This document shows positions 16,901 to 22,897 of a stretch of 41,068 bases of DNA, one piece after another; the first letter of the stretch is position 1, and each line of letters opens with the position of its first letter. The notes below the pieces were generated by a model. It did no database searches, was not told the DNA's origin, and worked only from the letters and a program-made list of their open reading frames with translations. The translations under genes were made by a program, and so were the position numbers. Source of the DNA: Puniceicoccales bacterium Verruco_02 (GTDB lineage: Bacteria > Verrucomicrobiota > Verrucomicrobiia > Opitutales > Oceanipulchritudinaceae); contig LVBW01000012.1 of the NCBI GenBank assembly GCA_001604585.1, positions 1 to 41,068 on the forward strand, written 5' to 3'.

Positions 16901-16928
16901 GGGCCTGTCGCTCAACTACAGTTTCTAG
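13920..16928 (+). CDS. TonB-dependent outer-membrane receptor with carboxypeptidase-like N-domain
   Basis: A 1002-aa outer-membrane transporter. The signal peptide is MRLTHALLISLGLIAPSMTF AQA. A CarboxypepD_reg-like beta-sandwich spans about residues 35-125 (GKVADTATGRGISGVSVSVL ... DIDGRYRIADVPAGLQTVTF). The plug domain spans about 140-260 (VMEGKYVVIRGLGDRYANTQ, then DLLESIQTSKSFTPDLPGDF, GGSVNIRTKSFPD). A 22-strand barrel ends in GRSVGLSLNYSF with the terminal Phe used for insertion. Energy comes from TonB/ExbBD, encoded elsewhere. The substrate is unknown. The next gene, 40 bp downstream, encodes a secreted repeat protein, so the two probably act as a unit on the cell surface. Confidence 0.93.
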   Translation: MRLTHALLISLGLIAPSMTFAQAGDASQAQVPGSAKGILSGKVADTATGRGISGVSVSVLSTGQYATTDIDGRYRIADVPAGLQTVTFYKGGYEYSQIKDVSVAESGVSRADISLVARPYSDVDEFGSDDDIVLLDAITVVAEQMQDSQIGLQQFRAKSLNVSDAIGAEDFSKQGLGDAAEAMSRVTGASVMEGKYVVIRGLGDRYANTQMNGVAMPSADPDKRAVQMDQFPTDLLESIQTSKSFTPDLPGDFAGGSVNIRTKSFPDQFFASTSVSIGYNSNVTGKDILATYEGVSFDGIDAGNRWAPATPEGLVTPQSAYNYARASVNPSLEPANILSDYSKQFQNSMFPKTVSAKPNYGFSVATGGQKQYDKEGRIGYTFSFTYDRKSEGFDDGYLASYSSLEVPKFIYDTDPANFSFSDRLEGKTLPWGDKTPWGYTKNVQSVNWGAFGKLAIQTSANNEVTLDLYHNQYAEDEVRRGVGVQPEDYPSMVYENYSMLYTERGMSSVQLHGKHTLPALGETRVDWTTSWNRSTQKQPDFRVFQTLYDLDTESYSTNTTFPPSRYFRDMDEISKDGKMDISVPLKLFGEHESTIKFGGLYSLANRTYTEDQYTVYFGRGSTAITSWAQESSLFAPETIGLLGATDNGRGGWITDFGWTVFPVNTFVSNYTGRQEVSGSYAMGDIVISEHWRVMAGARAEHTGMSVTTFSNSTGSVDSKAHILQTDVLPAFSLIYTFREGMNLRFAYGATVARPTFKELTSARLYDPFRREYYQGNPDLIMTTIDNFDVRWEWFMERGQMVAFSAFYKRLENPIEVMFLDSIAGGSSTGTNVISPVNREEATVRGIEGEFRYELGNLSSWLEGFTFGGNAALIDSTVSGGEYHLHTIPDSSLVGQSRYMVNANLTYQNFAWGSAITLAVNKVGERLVAFTPPDDDLPDVYELPPMTLNLIYSQKLWNGLSMKLSFGNLLDSQYERTLGKSSDILMERYKKGRSVGLSLNYSF

Positions 16929-16968
16929 TCTGTCTGTATCGAACTAACCCGATAATAGCAAACACCAT

Positions 16969-18486
16969 ATGAATAAGATAGTAATCGCGCTAATGGGTGT
17001 GGTCGCCAGCTTTGGCAACCTGGGCGCCCAGACGCCCATCCCCAACAAGATCAGCACCAACCTCACGCTGACGGCCAACAGCGAGTATCTGCTCTCCGGC
17101 TACACCTACGTGATGCCCGGCTATACGCTTACAATCGAGCCTGGCGTTACAATATATGCCGAAGAAGGCACCGGTTCCAGCGCTGCAGCCCTGGTTGTCA
17201 CCCGCGGTGCCCGGATCCATGCCGAAGGCACATCCACCAATCCCATCGTCTTCACCTCGATTCTCGACAAGACCGTGGGCAACCTCGATGCCGACGACAC
17301 CGGCCTCTGGGGCGGTGTGTGCATACTTGGCAACGGCATCTTGAACTCCAACAAGAGCGGTAGCTTCTCCGGCGACTATCCCACCAACGACATCGAAGGC
17401 TTCATCCCGGCCAGCGGCGACGAAGGCCTGATCAACTACGGCGGCAGCGACAACAGCGAAAGCTCCGGCGTGTTCCGTTACGTGTCCCTGCGCCACGGCG
17501 GTGCAATCATTTCCGAAGGCAATGAGATCAACGGTCTGACCCTCGGCGGCGTCGGCTCGGGCACGGTCATCGACCACGTCGAAGTGTACGCCAACAAGGA
17601 CGACGCAGTCGAAATTTTCGGCGGCGCAGTAAGCCTCAGCCACATCATCTGCGCCTTTGCATACGACGACGGTCTCGACCTTGACCAAGGATGGCTGGGC
17701 CAGGTGCAGCACCTGTTCGTCATCCAGCGCGCCGGTCAGGGCGGCAACACGGACAAGGGCGACAAGGGCGGTGAATGGGACGGCAACGACAAGCCCACGA
17801 CCCGCGGCCCCAAGATGCTGCTCCAGCTCGCCAACGCGACCTTCATCGGCATGGGTACAGAGTCCTCCAACACGGCCATCAACATTCGCGCAAACGGAGC
17901 CGCAGAGGTGTACAACAGCATCTTCATCGAGTACAACAAGATGCTCCAGATCGACAAGGACAGCGACAGCGCCACCTACAACCGTTTCCTCGCTGGCGAG
18001 AGCAAGTTTGAAGGCAACATCTGGTACAGCAGCACCCCGGCCAACAACACCGTGACCGGTCTTGCCGTGACAGGTGAAGCATATTGCAGCCCTCTTGACG
18101 CATTCTTCAGCGGTACAAACCAGATTGTTGACCCCGGCCTGACTGTTTCCCGCGTCCTTGGCGCACAGGCTCTCGATGTGCAGCCCGCCCTCAACAGTGC
18201 TGCCGTGACAACGGCCACCGCCAATGTGCCTGCCGGTCTTACCAAGACCAGCTACAAGGGCGCCTTCGACCCCTACTACAACTGGGCCACCGGCTGGACC
18301 AAGCTCTACAACGACGGCTACTTTGTCGCCAAGGGCACTTGGTTCGACCATCCCGAATGGGGCTGGATCTACCTCGACAGCGGCGCTCTTGAGAATGGCT
18401 CCTACGTCTATTTCAAGAACACCGACCAGTGGATCTGGGTTGCCGCTTCCGACGCTTCCGGCTACTGGACCTACCTGTTCAAATAA
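16969..18486 (+). CDS. Secreted, probably right-handed beta-helix protein paired with the TonB receptor
   Basis: A 505-aa exported protein with signal peptide MNKIVIALMGVVASFGNLGA and cleavage near AQT. Short repeats rich in Gly, Asn and Val (YTLTIEPGVTIYAEEGTGSS, LVVTRGARIHAEGTSTNPIV, RYVSLRHGGAIISEGNEING, HVEVYANKDDAVEIFGGAVS) have the look of a solenoid/beta-helix. Asp-rich loops (YDDGLDLDQGW, DKGDKGGEWDGND) could bind calcium. The last 45 residues are aromatic (WFDHPEWGWIYL, QWIWVAASDASGYWTYLFK) and resemble a separate tail domain seen in surface proteins. It is in one operon with the TonB receptor. Binding or presentation of its substrate is inferred; no catalytic motif is seen. Confidence 0.75.
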   Translation: MNKIVIALMGVVASFGNLGAQTPIPNKISTNLTLTANSEYLLSGYTYVMPGYTLTIEPGVTIYAEEGTGSSAAALVVTRGARIHAEGTSTNPIVFTSILDKTVGNLDADDTGLWGGVCILGNGILNSNKSGSFSGDYPTNDIEGFIPASGDEGLINYGGSDNSESSGVFRYVSLRHGGAIISEGNEINGLTLGGVGSGTVIDHVEVYANKDDAVEIFGGAVSLSHIICAFAYDDGLDLDQGWLGQVQHLFVIQRAGQGGNTDKGDKGGEWDGNDKPTTRGPKMLLQLANATFIGMGTESSNTAINIRANGAAEVYNSIFIEYNKMLQIDKDSDSATYNRFLAGESKFEGNIWYSSTPANNTVTGLAVTGEAYCSPLDAFFSGTNQIVDPGLTVSRVLGAQALDVQPALNSAAVTTATANVPAGLTKTSYKGAFDPYYNWATGWTKLYNDGYFVAKGTWFDHPEWGWIYLDSGALENGSYVYFKNTDQWIWVAASDASGYWTYLFK

Positions 18487-18532
18487 GCTTCCGATAGCAT
18501 AGGTTTATACAGGGGATACTCTCCTCTTGCAA

Positions 18533-18563
18533 AGAGGCCGCCGGTGAAAAACCGGCGGCCTCT
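18533..18563. terminator. Bidirectional hairpin between convergent genes
   Basis: Perfect 13-bp stem, AGAGGCCGCCGGT (18533-18545) and its complement (18551-18563), with a 5-nt A-rich loop. Only short T content follows on either strand. Its place between the convergent beta-helix and glycosyltransferase genes suggests it serves both. Confidence 0.75.
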
Positions 18564-18578
18564 GTCATATACGGAATG

Positions 18579-19295
18579 TCAGGCTTGCATGGTCTCGCAG
18601 TCCTGCCTCATGAGGGGTTTGGCCTCCGGCCCTGCGTAGTGCACAGCCCATGCTTCGCTCCTGGCTCCGGCACTTTCCCAGCCTTCGTGGCCGGGCAGGA
18701 AGTTTGCCCTTGGGTCCATATATGTGCGGGGAAGGCGGGCCGCTGCGCTATGGTAGTTCAGCGCCGTCTGGTCCGGCCAGCGCCCCGGCAAAAGTCGTGA
18801 CGGGTCAAAGCTCAATAGCTCCCTGTGCGCCCTCGATAGAACCAGCAGTCCGGCGTTGAAATACGGCTGCAAGGGCTGGGGCAGGGCACTGAAACGCTTT
18901 TCCATAGCGGCCATTTCCTCGTCTCTTTTCCACATCTGTTCGCCTGCCGGGTCCGCCACAACGCCTAGGCACTCTTCCGGCACCATTGCGAAAAGGTCGG
19001 GGCAGCGCGGCGAAATAATCAGGTCGGCATCGGCGTACAGGATGCGTTCGTATTGTTCCAGCATGGGGCCTATCTGGAACTTCTCAAGGTGCAGGTTCAC
19101 GCGGGGCTTGCGCCACTGGAGCCGGTGGCGGATGCGCCGCTCGGTAATCGCGATGTAGGTGCAGCCCGTGCGCCGCGCATAGGCCTCGAAAAATGGCCCG
19201 GACATGGCCAGCCACTCCGCACCCTGCCTGCCCAGAGCCAGCGTCACAAGTGCCTTCTGCGGCTCTTTGCTGCCTGTTGAAATCTGCTGCTGCAT
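18579..19295 (-). CDS. GT8-like nucleotide-sugar glycosyltransferase
   Basis: A 238-aa cytoplasmic protein with a GT-A-type fold by motif. The DxD metal/nucleotide-sugar site is YERILYADADLIISP (about 83-97). LEKFQIGPML before it, PYFNAGLLVLSRAHRELL (about 147-164) and the later WPDQTALNYH stretch with its Asp are the usual landmarks of GT8 and related families. HEGW and AVHYAGPEAKP near the end resemble the acceptor-side His motif. No signal peptide is present. Its ATG shares one base with the stop of the SPT-like gene (TGATG), implying coupled translation and a linked product. The sugar and acceptor are unknown. Confidence 0.78.
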   Translation of the reverse strand: MQQQISTGSKEPQKALVTLALGRQGAEWLAMSGPFFEAYARRTGCTYIAITERRIRHRLQWRKPRVNLHLEKFQIGPMLEQYERILYADADLIISPRCPDLFAMVPEECLGVVADPAGEQMWKRDEEMAAMEKRFSALPQPLQPYFNAGLLVLSRAHRELLSFDPSRLLPGRWPDQTALNYHSAAARLPRTYMDPRANFLPGHEGWESAGARSEAWAVHYAGPEAKPLMRQDCETMQA

Positions 19296-20494
19296 CAGAG
19301 CTTTTTCCCGAGAGCCTTGGCTATGGCGGCGCAGGCGCGGTCGATGTCGGCATGTGTGAGCCTTGCCGAAACGGCGGTGCGAATAAGGTCGCGGCCCGGC
19401 GGCACGGCTGGCGATATGGCCAGCACTGTGAATATGCCCTCATCCCAGAGCTTCTTCCACACGTAGTATGCCCTCTCGCGGCTGCCCATCACTAGCGGCA
19501 CGGCGGGCGTCTCGCTGCCCCAGGTGTCCACGCCCAGCGTGGCCAGTTGCTCCTTGTAGTAGCGGGTGTTGTCCCAGAGCCTTTCGATGTGCTCGGGCTC
19601 GCTTTGGATCAGGTCCAGAGCGGCTTCTGCGGCGGCGGCCTGCGCAGGAGCCAGAGCGGCGGAAAATATTGTCTGCTTTGAATGGGTGCGCAGGTATTCG
19701 ATGGCGTCACCGCTGCCCGCCACAAAGCCTCCGGTGCTCGAGAGCGACTTGGAGAGGCTCCCGCAGATTACGTCCACATCGTCGGTCAGGCCGAAGTGTG
19801 CCGCCGTTCCACGACCCTTGCCCATCACGCCAAGGCCGTGCGCGTCGTCCATCACGACGAAGCAGCCCCTTGGCCTAGCCACATCCAGCAGGGCGGGCAG
19901 GTTGCAGATGTGCCCCTCCATCGAGTACACGCCCTCGACGAGCAGCATCGCGGGCGTCTTTTCCGGCTCCGCAGCGAGCACGTTGGCAAGGTCCGCCGCG
20001 TCGTTGTGGGCAAAGCGTTCGTAACGGGCGTTGGACTGTGCCACCCCGCTCCATAGGGAGGAATGCACGTTGCGGTCCACGGCGATGAAGTCCCCGCGCG
20101 TGGCAAATGTGGCCGGGGCGCTCATGCAGGAAAGATACCCCGCAGAGCTGAGGTGGCATGCCTCCTTCCCCAGAAACGCGGCCAGCTTTTCCTCAAGCCT
20201 TGTGTGATAGGCGCGGCTGCCGTTGGCAAGGCGTGCCCCTGTGGGGCTACTGCCCCATTCGTCAATGGCCTTTCGGGCCGCTTCCACGAGCTTGGGGTGT
20301 TCGCCAAGGCCGAGGTAGTCGTTGCTGGCCAGCATGAGCATGTCGCGCCCGTCCACAGTGACCGTGGCCCCCTTTTGCGCCTGTGCGCCGTGATACCAGA
20401 TGGCGAACTTGCGCCGCATTCGCGTTGCCTCGTCGCTTTCGATGCGGCGGCGTATGGCGCCCTTGTCTGTCTTGCCTTTGAATAGTCCCAGCAT
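19295..20494 (-). CDS. Serine-palmitoyltransferase-like alpha-oxoamine synthase (PLP)
   Basis: A 399-aa PLP enzyme of the fold-type I alpha-oxoamine synthase group (SPT, BioF, Kbl, HemA). The PLP Lys is K249 in CGSLSKSLSSTGGFVAG. D217/H219 sit in VMDDAHGLGVMGKGRGTAAH, His144 stacks on PLP, and LASNDYLGLGEHP is the N-terminal signature. The stretches HFGLTDDVDVI, SKSLSSTGGFVAG and QSEPEHIERLWDNT look closer to bacterial serine palmitoyltransferases than to BioF (from memory, not alignment). SPT condenses serine and an acyl thioester to 3-ketosphinganine. No other biotin gene is nearby. An upstream TAAAAT lies 6 bp before the ATG. BioF or Kbl activity remains possible. Confidence 0.82.
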   Translation of the reverse strand: MLGLFKGKTDKGAIRRRIESDEATRMRRKFAIWYHGAQAQKGATVTVDGRDMLMLASNDYLGLGEHPKLVEAARKAIDEWGSSPTGARLANGSRAYHTRLEEKLAAFLGKEACHLSSAGYLSCMSAPATFATRGDFIAVDRNVHSSLWSGVAQSNARYERFAHNDAADLANVLAAEPEKTPAMLLVEGVYSMEGHICNLPALLDVARPRGCFVVMDDAHGLGVMGKGRGTAAHFGLTDDVDVICGSLSKSLSSTGGFVAGSGDAIEYLRTHSKQTIFSAALAPAQAAAAEAALDLIQSEPEHIERLWDNTRYYKEQLATLGVDTWGSETPAVPLVMGSRERAYYVWKKLWDEGIFTVLAISPAVPPGRDLIRTAVSARLTHADIDRACAAIAKALGKKL

Positions 20495-20581
20495 TGCCTG
20501 ATTTTAAGCCTTCGCGGGATGGAGCATCCCATGCCGCTGCGTTCCACTATGTAACGGCGGAAACGGGGAAATGTCGCGCGA

Positions 20582-21244
20582 TCAGAACATTTCGAGCTGT
20601 CCGGCCGCGTCTTTGCCGGAGGAGCTGTGTTCGACAAGCCAGCGGAGTGATAGATCTTCGTAACCGGGCAGGCTGCCAAGATGCATCAGCAGCAGCGCGC
20701 TGCCCAGCGCGTCGTACAGGGCGCAGTGTGGGCGGCGGCGCTTTTCCGGACAGTGGACGGCGGCCAGTTCATAGAGCCTTTCGCGCAGGCCGAAGGTATC
20801 CAGCAGAGAGGACAGGCCGTAGTCGCCAAGGTCGGGGTAAATTACTTCGTACAGGCGCAGGGTGTCGATCCAGGGCCCCCAGTCGGCAAGCTCCGCTCCG
20901 GGGCAAATGAAGTCCGGCGAAAGACGGGGGTAGGGCCACTGCGCCTTCAGTAGATGCTTTTCAAAGCCCGCGTTGTGCGCAGAGAGCGTTCCGCTGCCGC
21001 GCAGGCTCATGAACAGCTCCATGTCCTCTGCAAATGGCGCAGCGCCTGCCGTTTCCATCCGGCTTAGGCCGTGAACCCGCGTCTCGGCCTCTGGTATGGC
21101 GCATATGGGCGCACAGATGCGGGTGTGTGTGCTCAGGATGGTGCCGCCGGACAGGCTTGCCACGCCGTATTCGACTATGCCCGAGGCGCGGCTGCCTTCG
21201 AAGTCGATTACTTGCACCGGGCAGTCTGTCCAGTGTCCGTTCAT
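20582..21244 (-). CDS. DEDD-family 3'-5' exonuclease (DnaQ-like)
   Basis: A 220-aa DnaQ-type exonuclease domain protein. ExoI is VQVIDFEGSRASGIVEYGV with D14 and E16. ExoII is LSAHNAGFEKHLLKAQW, where Glu stands in the place of the usual Asp after HNAxF. ExoIII is PHCALYDALGSALLL with His and Asp, so it belongs to the DEDDh subtype if the Glu substitutes. The start ATG (complement of 21242-21244) overlaps the surE stop as ATGA; the frame open to 21304 runs inside surE and is not needed. Such stand-alone proteins act in DNA proofreading/repair or RNA trimming; the substrate is not evident. Confidence 0.85.
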   Translation of the reverse strand: MNGHWTDCPVQVIDFEGSRASGIVEYGVASLSGGTILSTHTRICAPICAIPEAETRVHGLSRMETAGAAPFAEDMELFMSLRGSGTLSAHNAGFEKHLLKAQWPYPRLSPDFICPGAELADWGPWIDTLRLYEVIYPDLGDYGLSSLLDTFGLRERLYELAAVHCPEKRRRPHCALYDALGSALLLMHLGSLPGYEDLSLRWLVEHSSSGKDAAGQLEMF

Positions 21245-22014
21245 CGACGCCCCAGACGGCTGAAGTCCAATAGGCCGATGCTTATGCGCCCGGAGCTGAC
21301 GCATTCGCGGTCGCTCTCCACTTCGCCGGGTATGGTGGCCCCGGTGGCGAAGCGGAACCTGAATTCGCCCTCCTTTTCGCTTCTTACGTAGAGGCCGAAA
21401 GGCTCCACCGCGGCGGGCAGGGTACGCACGATGGGCGTTGCCGCGTCTACCTTGGGCGGGTAGTTGAGGTTGTGGACAAGATAGCGCTCGCCGGGCAGTT
21501 TTACCAGTTCTGCGGCAAAGGCAGCGGCGTGCCGGGCGATGTTGCGCACGTCCCCTTCCAGCTCTTCTGGCACGTTAACGTTGTCCTCGTGCAGGCGGGC
21601 GAAATACTGCGGAGGTACCATCACGGACACCGCCAGCGCTGGCAGGCCCCACATCGCTCCCTCTATGGCTGCGCCGAGGGTGCCGGAGCAGAGGATGAAG
21701 GGCACCCCGGCGTTGTAGCCGATGTTCATGCCGCTTATCACGATGTCGGGCCTGCGCTCCAGCAGGTGGTCTAGGGCGATGTTGATGCAGTCCGTGGGGG
21801 TGCCGTCCACGCTCCATGCCGGGACGCCCATTCCGTCCACTCTTGCCGTCTGTACGGGGGTGCGGCGGCTCATGGCACGGCCTATCCAGCTCTGCTCGCG
21901 CAGGGGGGCGGCCACGATAACGTCAAAATGTTCGGGCAGGGCTTCGACAAGGGCGCGCAGGTAAAAGCTGCCTATGCCGTCGTCGTTGCTTACAAGGGCG
22001 AGGGGCTTGCTCAT
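21241..22014 (-). CDS. surE: 5'/3'-nucleotidase SurE
   Basis: SurE (257 aa) is a metal-dependent phosphatase for nucleoside monophosphates, active in stationary-phase survival and nucleotide salvage. The metal site is VSNDDGIGSFYLRALVEAL (N10, D11, D12). The other family signatures are VAAPLREQSWIGRAMS, GTPTDCINIALDHLL, ISGMNIGYNAGVPFILCSGT LGAAIEGAMWG, and NLNYP in LVHNLNYPP. It overlaps the exonuclease by 4 nt and follows the unknown gene by 10 bp, so all three form an operon. Confidence 0.95.
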   Translation of the reverse strand: MSKPLALVSNDDGIGSFYLRALVEALPEHFDVIVAAPLREQSWIGRAMSRRTPVQTARVDGMGVPAWSVDGTPTDCINIALDHLLERRPDIVISGMNIGYNAGVPFILCSGTLGAAIEGAMWGLPALAVSVMVPPQYFARLHEDNVNVPEELEGDVRNIARHAAAFAAELVKLPGERYLVHNLNYPPKVDAATPIVRTLPAAVEPFGLYVRSEKEGEFRFRFATGATIPGEVESDRECVSSGRISIGLLDFSRLGRR

Positions 22015-22024
22015 CGTCGTTGTG

Positions 22025-22522
22025 TTACTGAAGGCCCTGCTGCTGGAACAGGCGCTGAAGCTCCATCTGGAACTCGCGCACGTCTTCCTGCACGGGGCGG
22101 TAGTTCTTGTCCGCGCAGTCGAGGCCGAGGCGGCCCATCTGGTCCAGATACCACTTGGCGGACACTCCGTCGCTGAATGTGACCTGTCCGCTCATCATGG
22201 TGCCGGGCATCTTCAGGCGGTCCACGCTTACGCTGACGCCAGCGGGCAGCAGTTCTTCCACCTCGTCGGCTTCTTCCGGCTCCACTTCGGCAGGTTTTGG
22301 CTGCGGCGTGGCCTTGGCGGGGCTGCCCAGCTCTATGTTGTTGTCGTCCAGAAAAAAGCGCAGCTGCATGTAGGTCATGCGGATGTCCAGATCCCGTTCG
22401 AGCTGCTTCTGTATTTCCGAGAGTCCCTTGCCGGAGGCTGCCCAGCCGCGTACAAGCTCTGTCTGTTCTTGTGTAAGTGCCATTGCTGTTGGTGGGGGGG
22501 ATTGTTGTGGCTGGTCGGGCAT
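22025..22522 (-). CDS. Conserved-looking hypothetical protein upstream of surE
   Basis: A 165-aa soluble protein. Residues 14-60 (MALTQEQTELVRGWAASGKG LSEIQKQLERDL ...) read like a helix-turn-helix or small helical domain. An acidic/Pro linker (about 70-92) follows, then a beta-rich C-terminal part (VSVSVDRLKMPGTMMSGQVT FSDGVSAKWYLDQMGRLGL). ATG 22522 or ATG 22483 may be the start; neither has a clear Shine-Dalgarno site. I do not recognise a named family. It lies first in the operon with surE and the exonuclease and directly behind a terminator hairpin, so it may be expressed through a regulated leader. Confidence 0.7.
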   Translation of the reverse strand: MPDQPQQSPPPTAMALTQEQTELVRGWAASGKGLSEIQKQLERDLDIRMTYMQLRFFLDDNNIELGSPAKATPQPKPAEVEPEEADEVEELLPAGVSVSVDRLKMPGTMMSGQVTFSDGVSAKWYLDQMGRLGLDCADKNYRPVQEDVREFQMELQRLFQQQGLQ

Positions 22523-22566
22523 AAGGTCAAGCGCCCTGACGCCTTCCTGCGCATTGCCGCGTACAT

Positions 22567-22612
22567 AAAAAAGGAAAGGCCCGGCGATAACCCCGAAACA
22601 CCGGACCTTTCC
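22567..22612 (-). terminator. Strong intrinsic terminator or attenuator upstream of the surE operon
   Basis: On the minus strand a 12-bp stem (arms 22601-22612 and 22573-22584, one G-T pair) with a 16-nt loop is followed by six T residues (22567-22572). It ends 45 bp before the ORF start at 22522. Confidence 0.85.
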
Positions 22613-22846
22613 TACCAGTAATCCCGAATCCGAGATTCAGAGATTGTGTTTTGTTCCCCTATGGAGAGCTAGTCTCCGTCTGCCCCAAGTTGATGCAGCA
22701 CTTGTACCAATTACCTCATAGTTGGGATTATGGGCGATTTTTGTTAGCCCTGTTCTCATGCGTGTCCGGTGGACGCACGAGGGCGTTATGAGCTGCGCAT
22801 TTCTGGCCAGCTCGAACAAATCGCGCGAGAGTTGTTGAATGGCAGG
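22567..22846 (-). ncRNA. Candidate structured RNA or leader, family unknown
   Basis: About 280 nt on the minus strand between the divergent NtrC-type gene and the terminator at 22567. The only open frame (TTG start at 22849, 70 codons) has about 49% GC at third positions, far below the real genes nearby, so it is unlikely to be coding. Several stems can be drawn: AACAA/TTGTT around a GC-rich apex; GCCC/GGGC enclosing TCGTGCG/CGCATGA (about 22750-22785); CCAA/TTGG; CAAGT/ACTTG; GGAGA/TCTCC; and AATCTC/GGGATT with inner GAATC/GATTC just before the terminator. A CATAAT at 22848-22853 could be its -10. I see no tmRNA, SRP or RNase P signature. Either a free small RNA or a 5' leader of the surE operon. 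Confidence 0.5.
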
Positions 22847-22897
22847 CAAATTATGCCTACATTAGCGACTTGACCGGACAGGGAATCGCCCAAGCCC

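Noticed and set aside
16990-18351. Minus-strand frame of 453 aa opposite the beta-helix gene
   Set aside because: Mirror of the codon bias of the real gene, no start signal or motif.
22567-22846. tmRNA, SRP RNA, RNase P or T-box identity for the RNA-like locus
   Set aside because: None of their conserved cores (tag frame with tRNA-like ends, GGAAGGAAGCAGC-type loop, GAGGAAAGTCC core, T-box motif) is present.
22637-22849. 70-codon TTG frame as a protein gene
   Set aside because: GC3 of about 49% and no motif; the region is better explained as RNA.
22840-22858. Possible sigma-54 promoter (TGGCAGGCAAATTATGC) before the NtrC-type gene
   Set aside because: The GG-to-GC distance is 13 rather than the required 11 positions.
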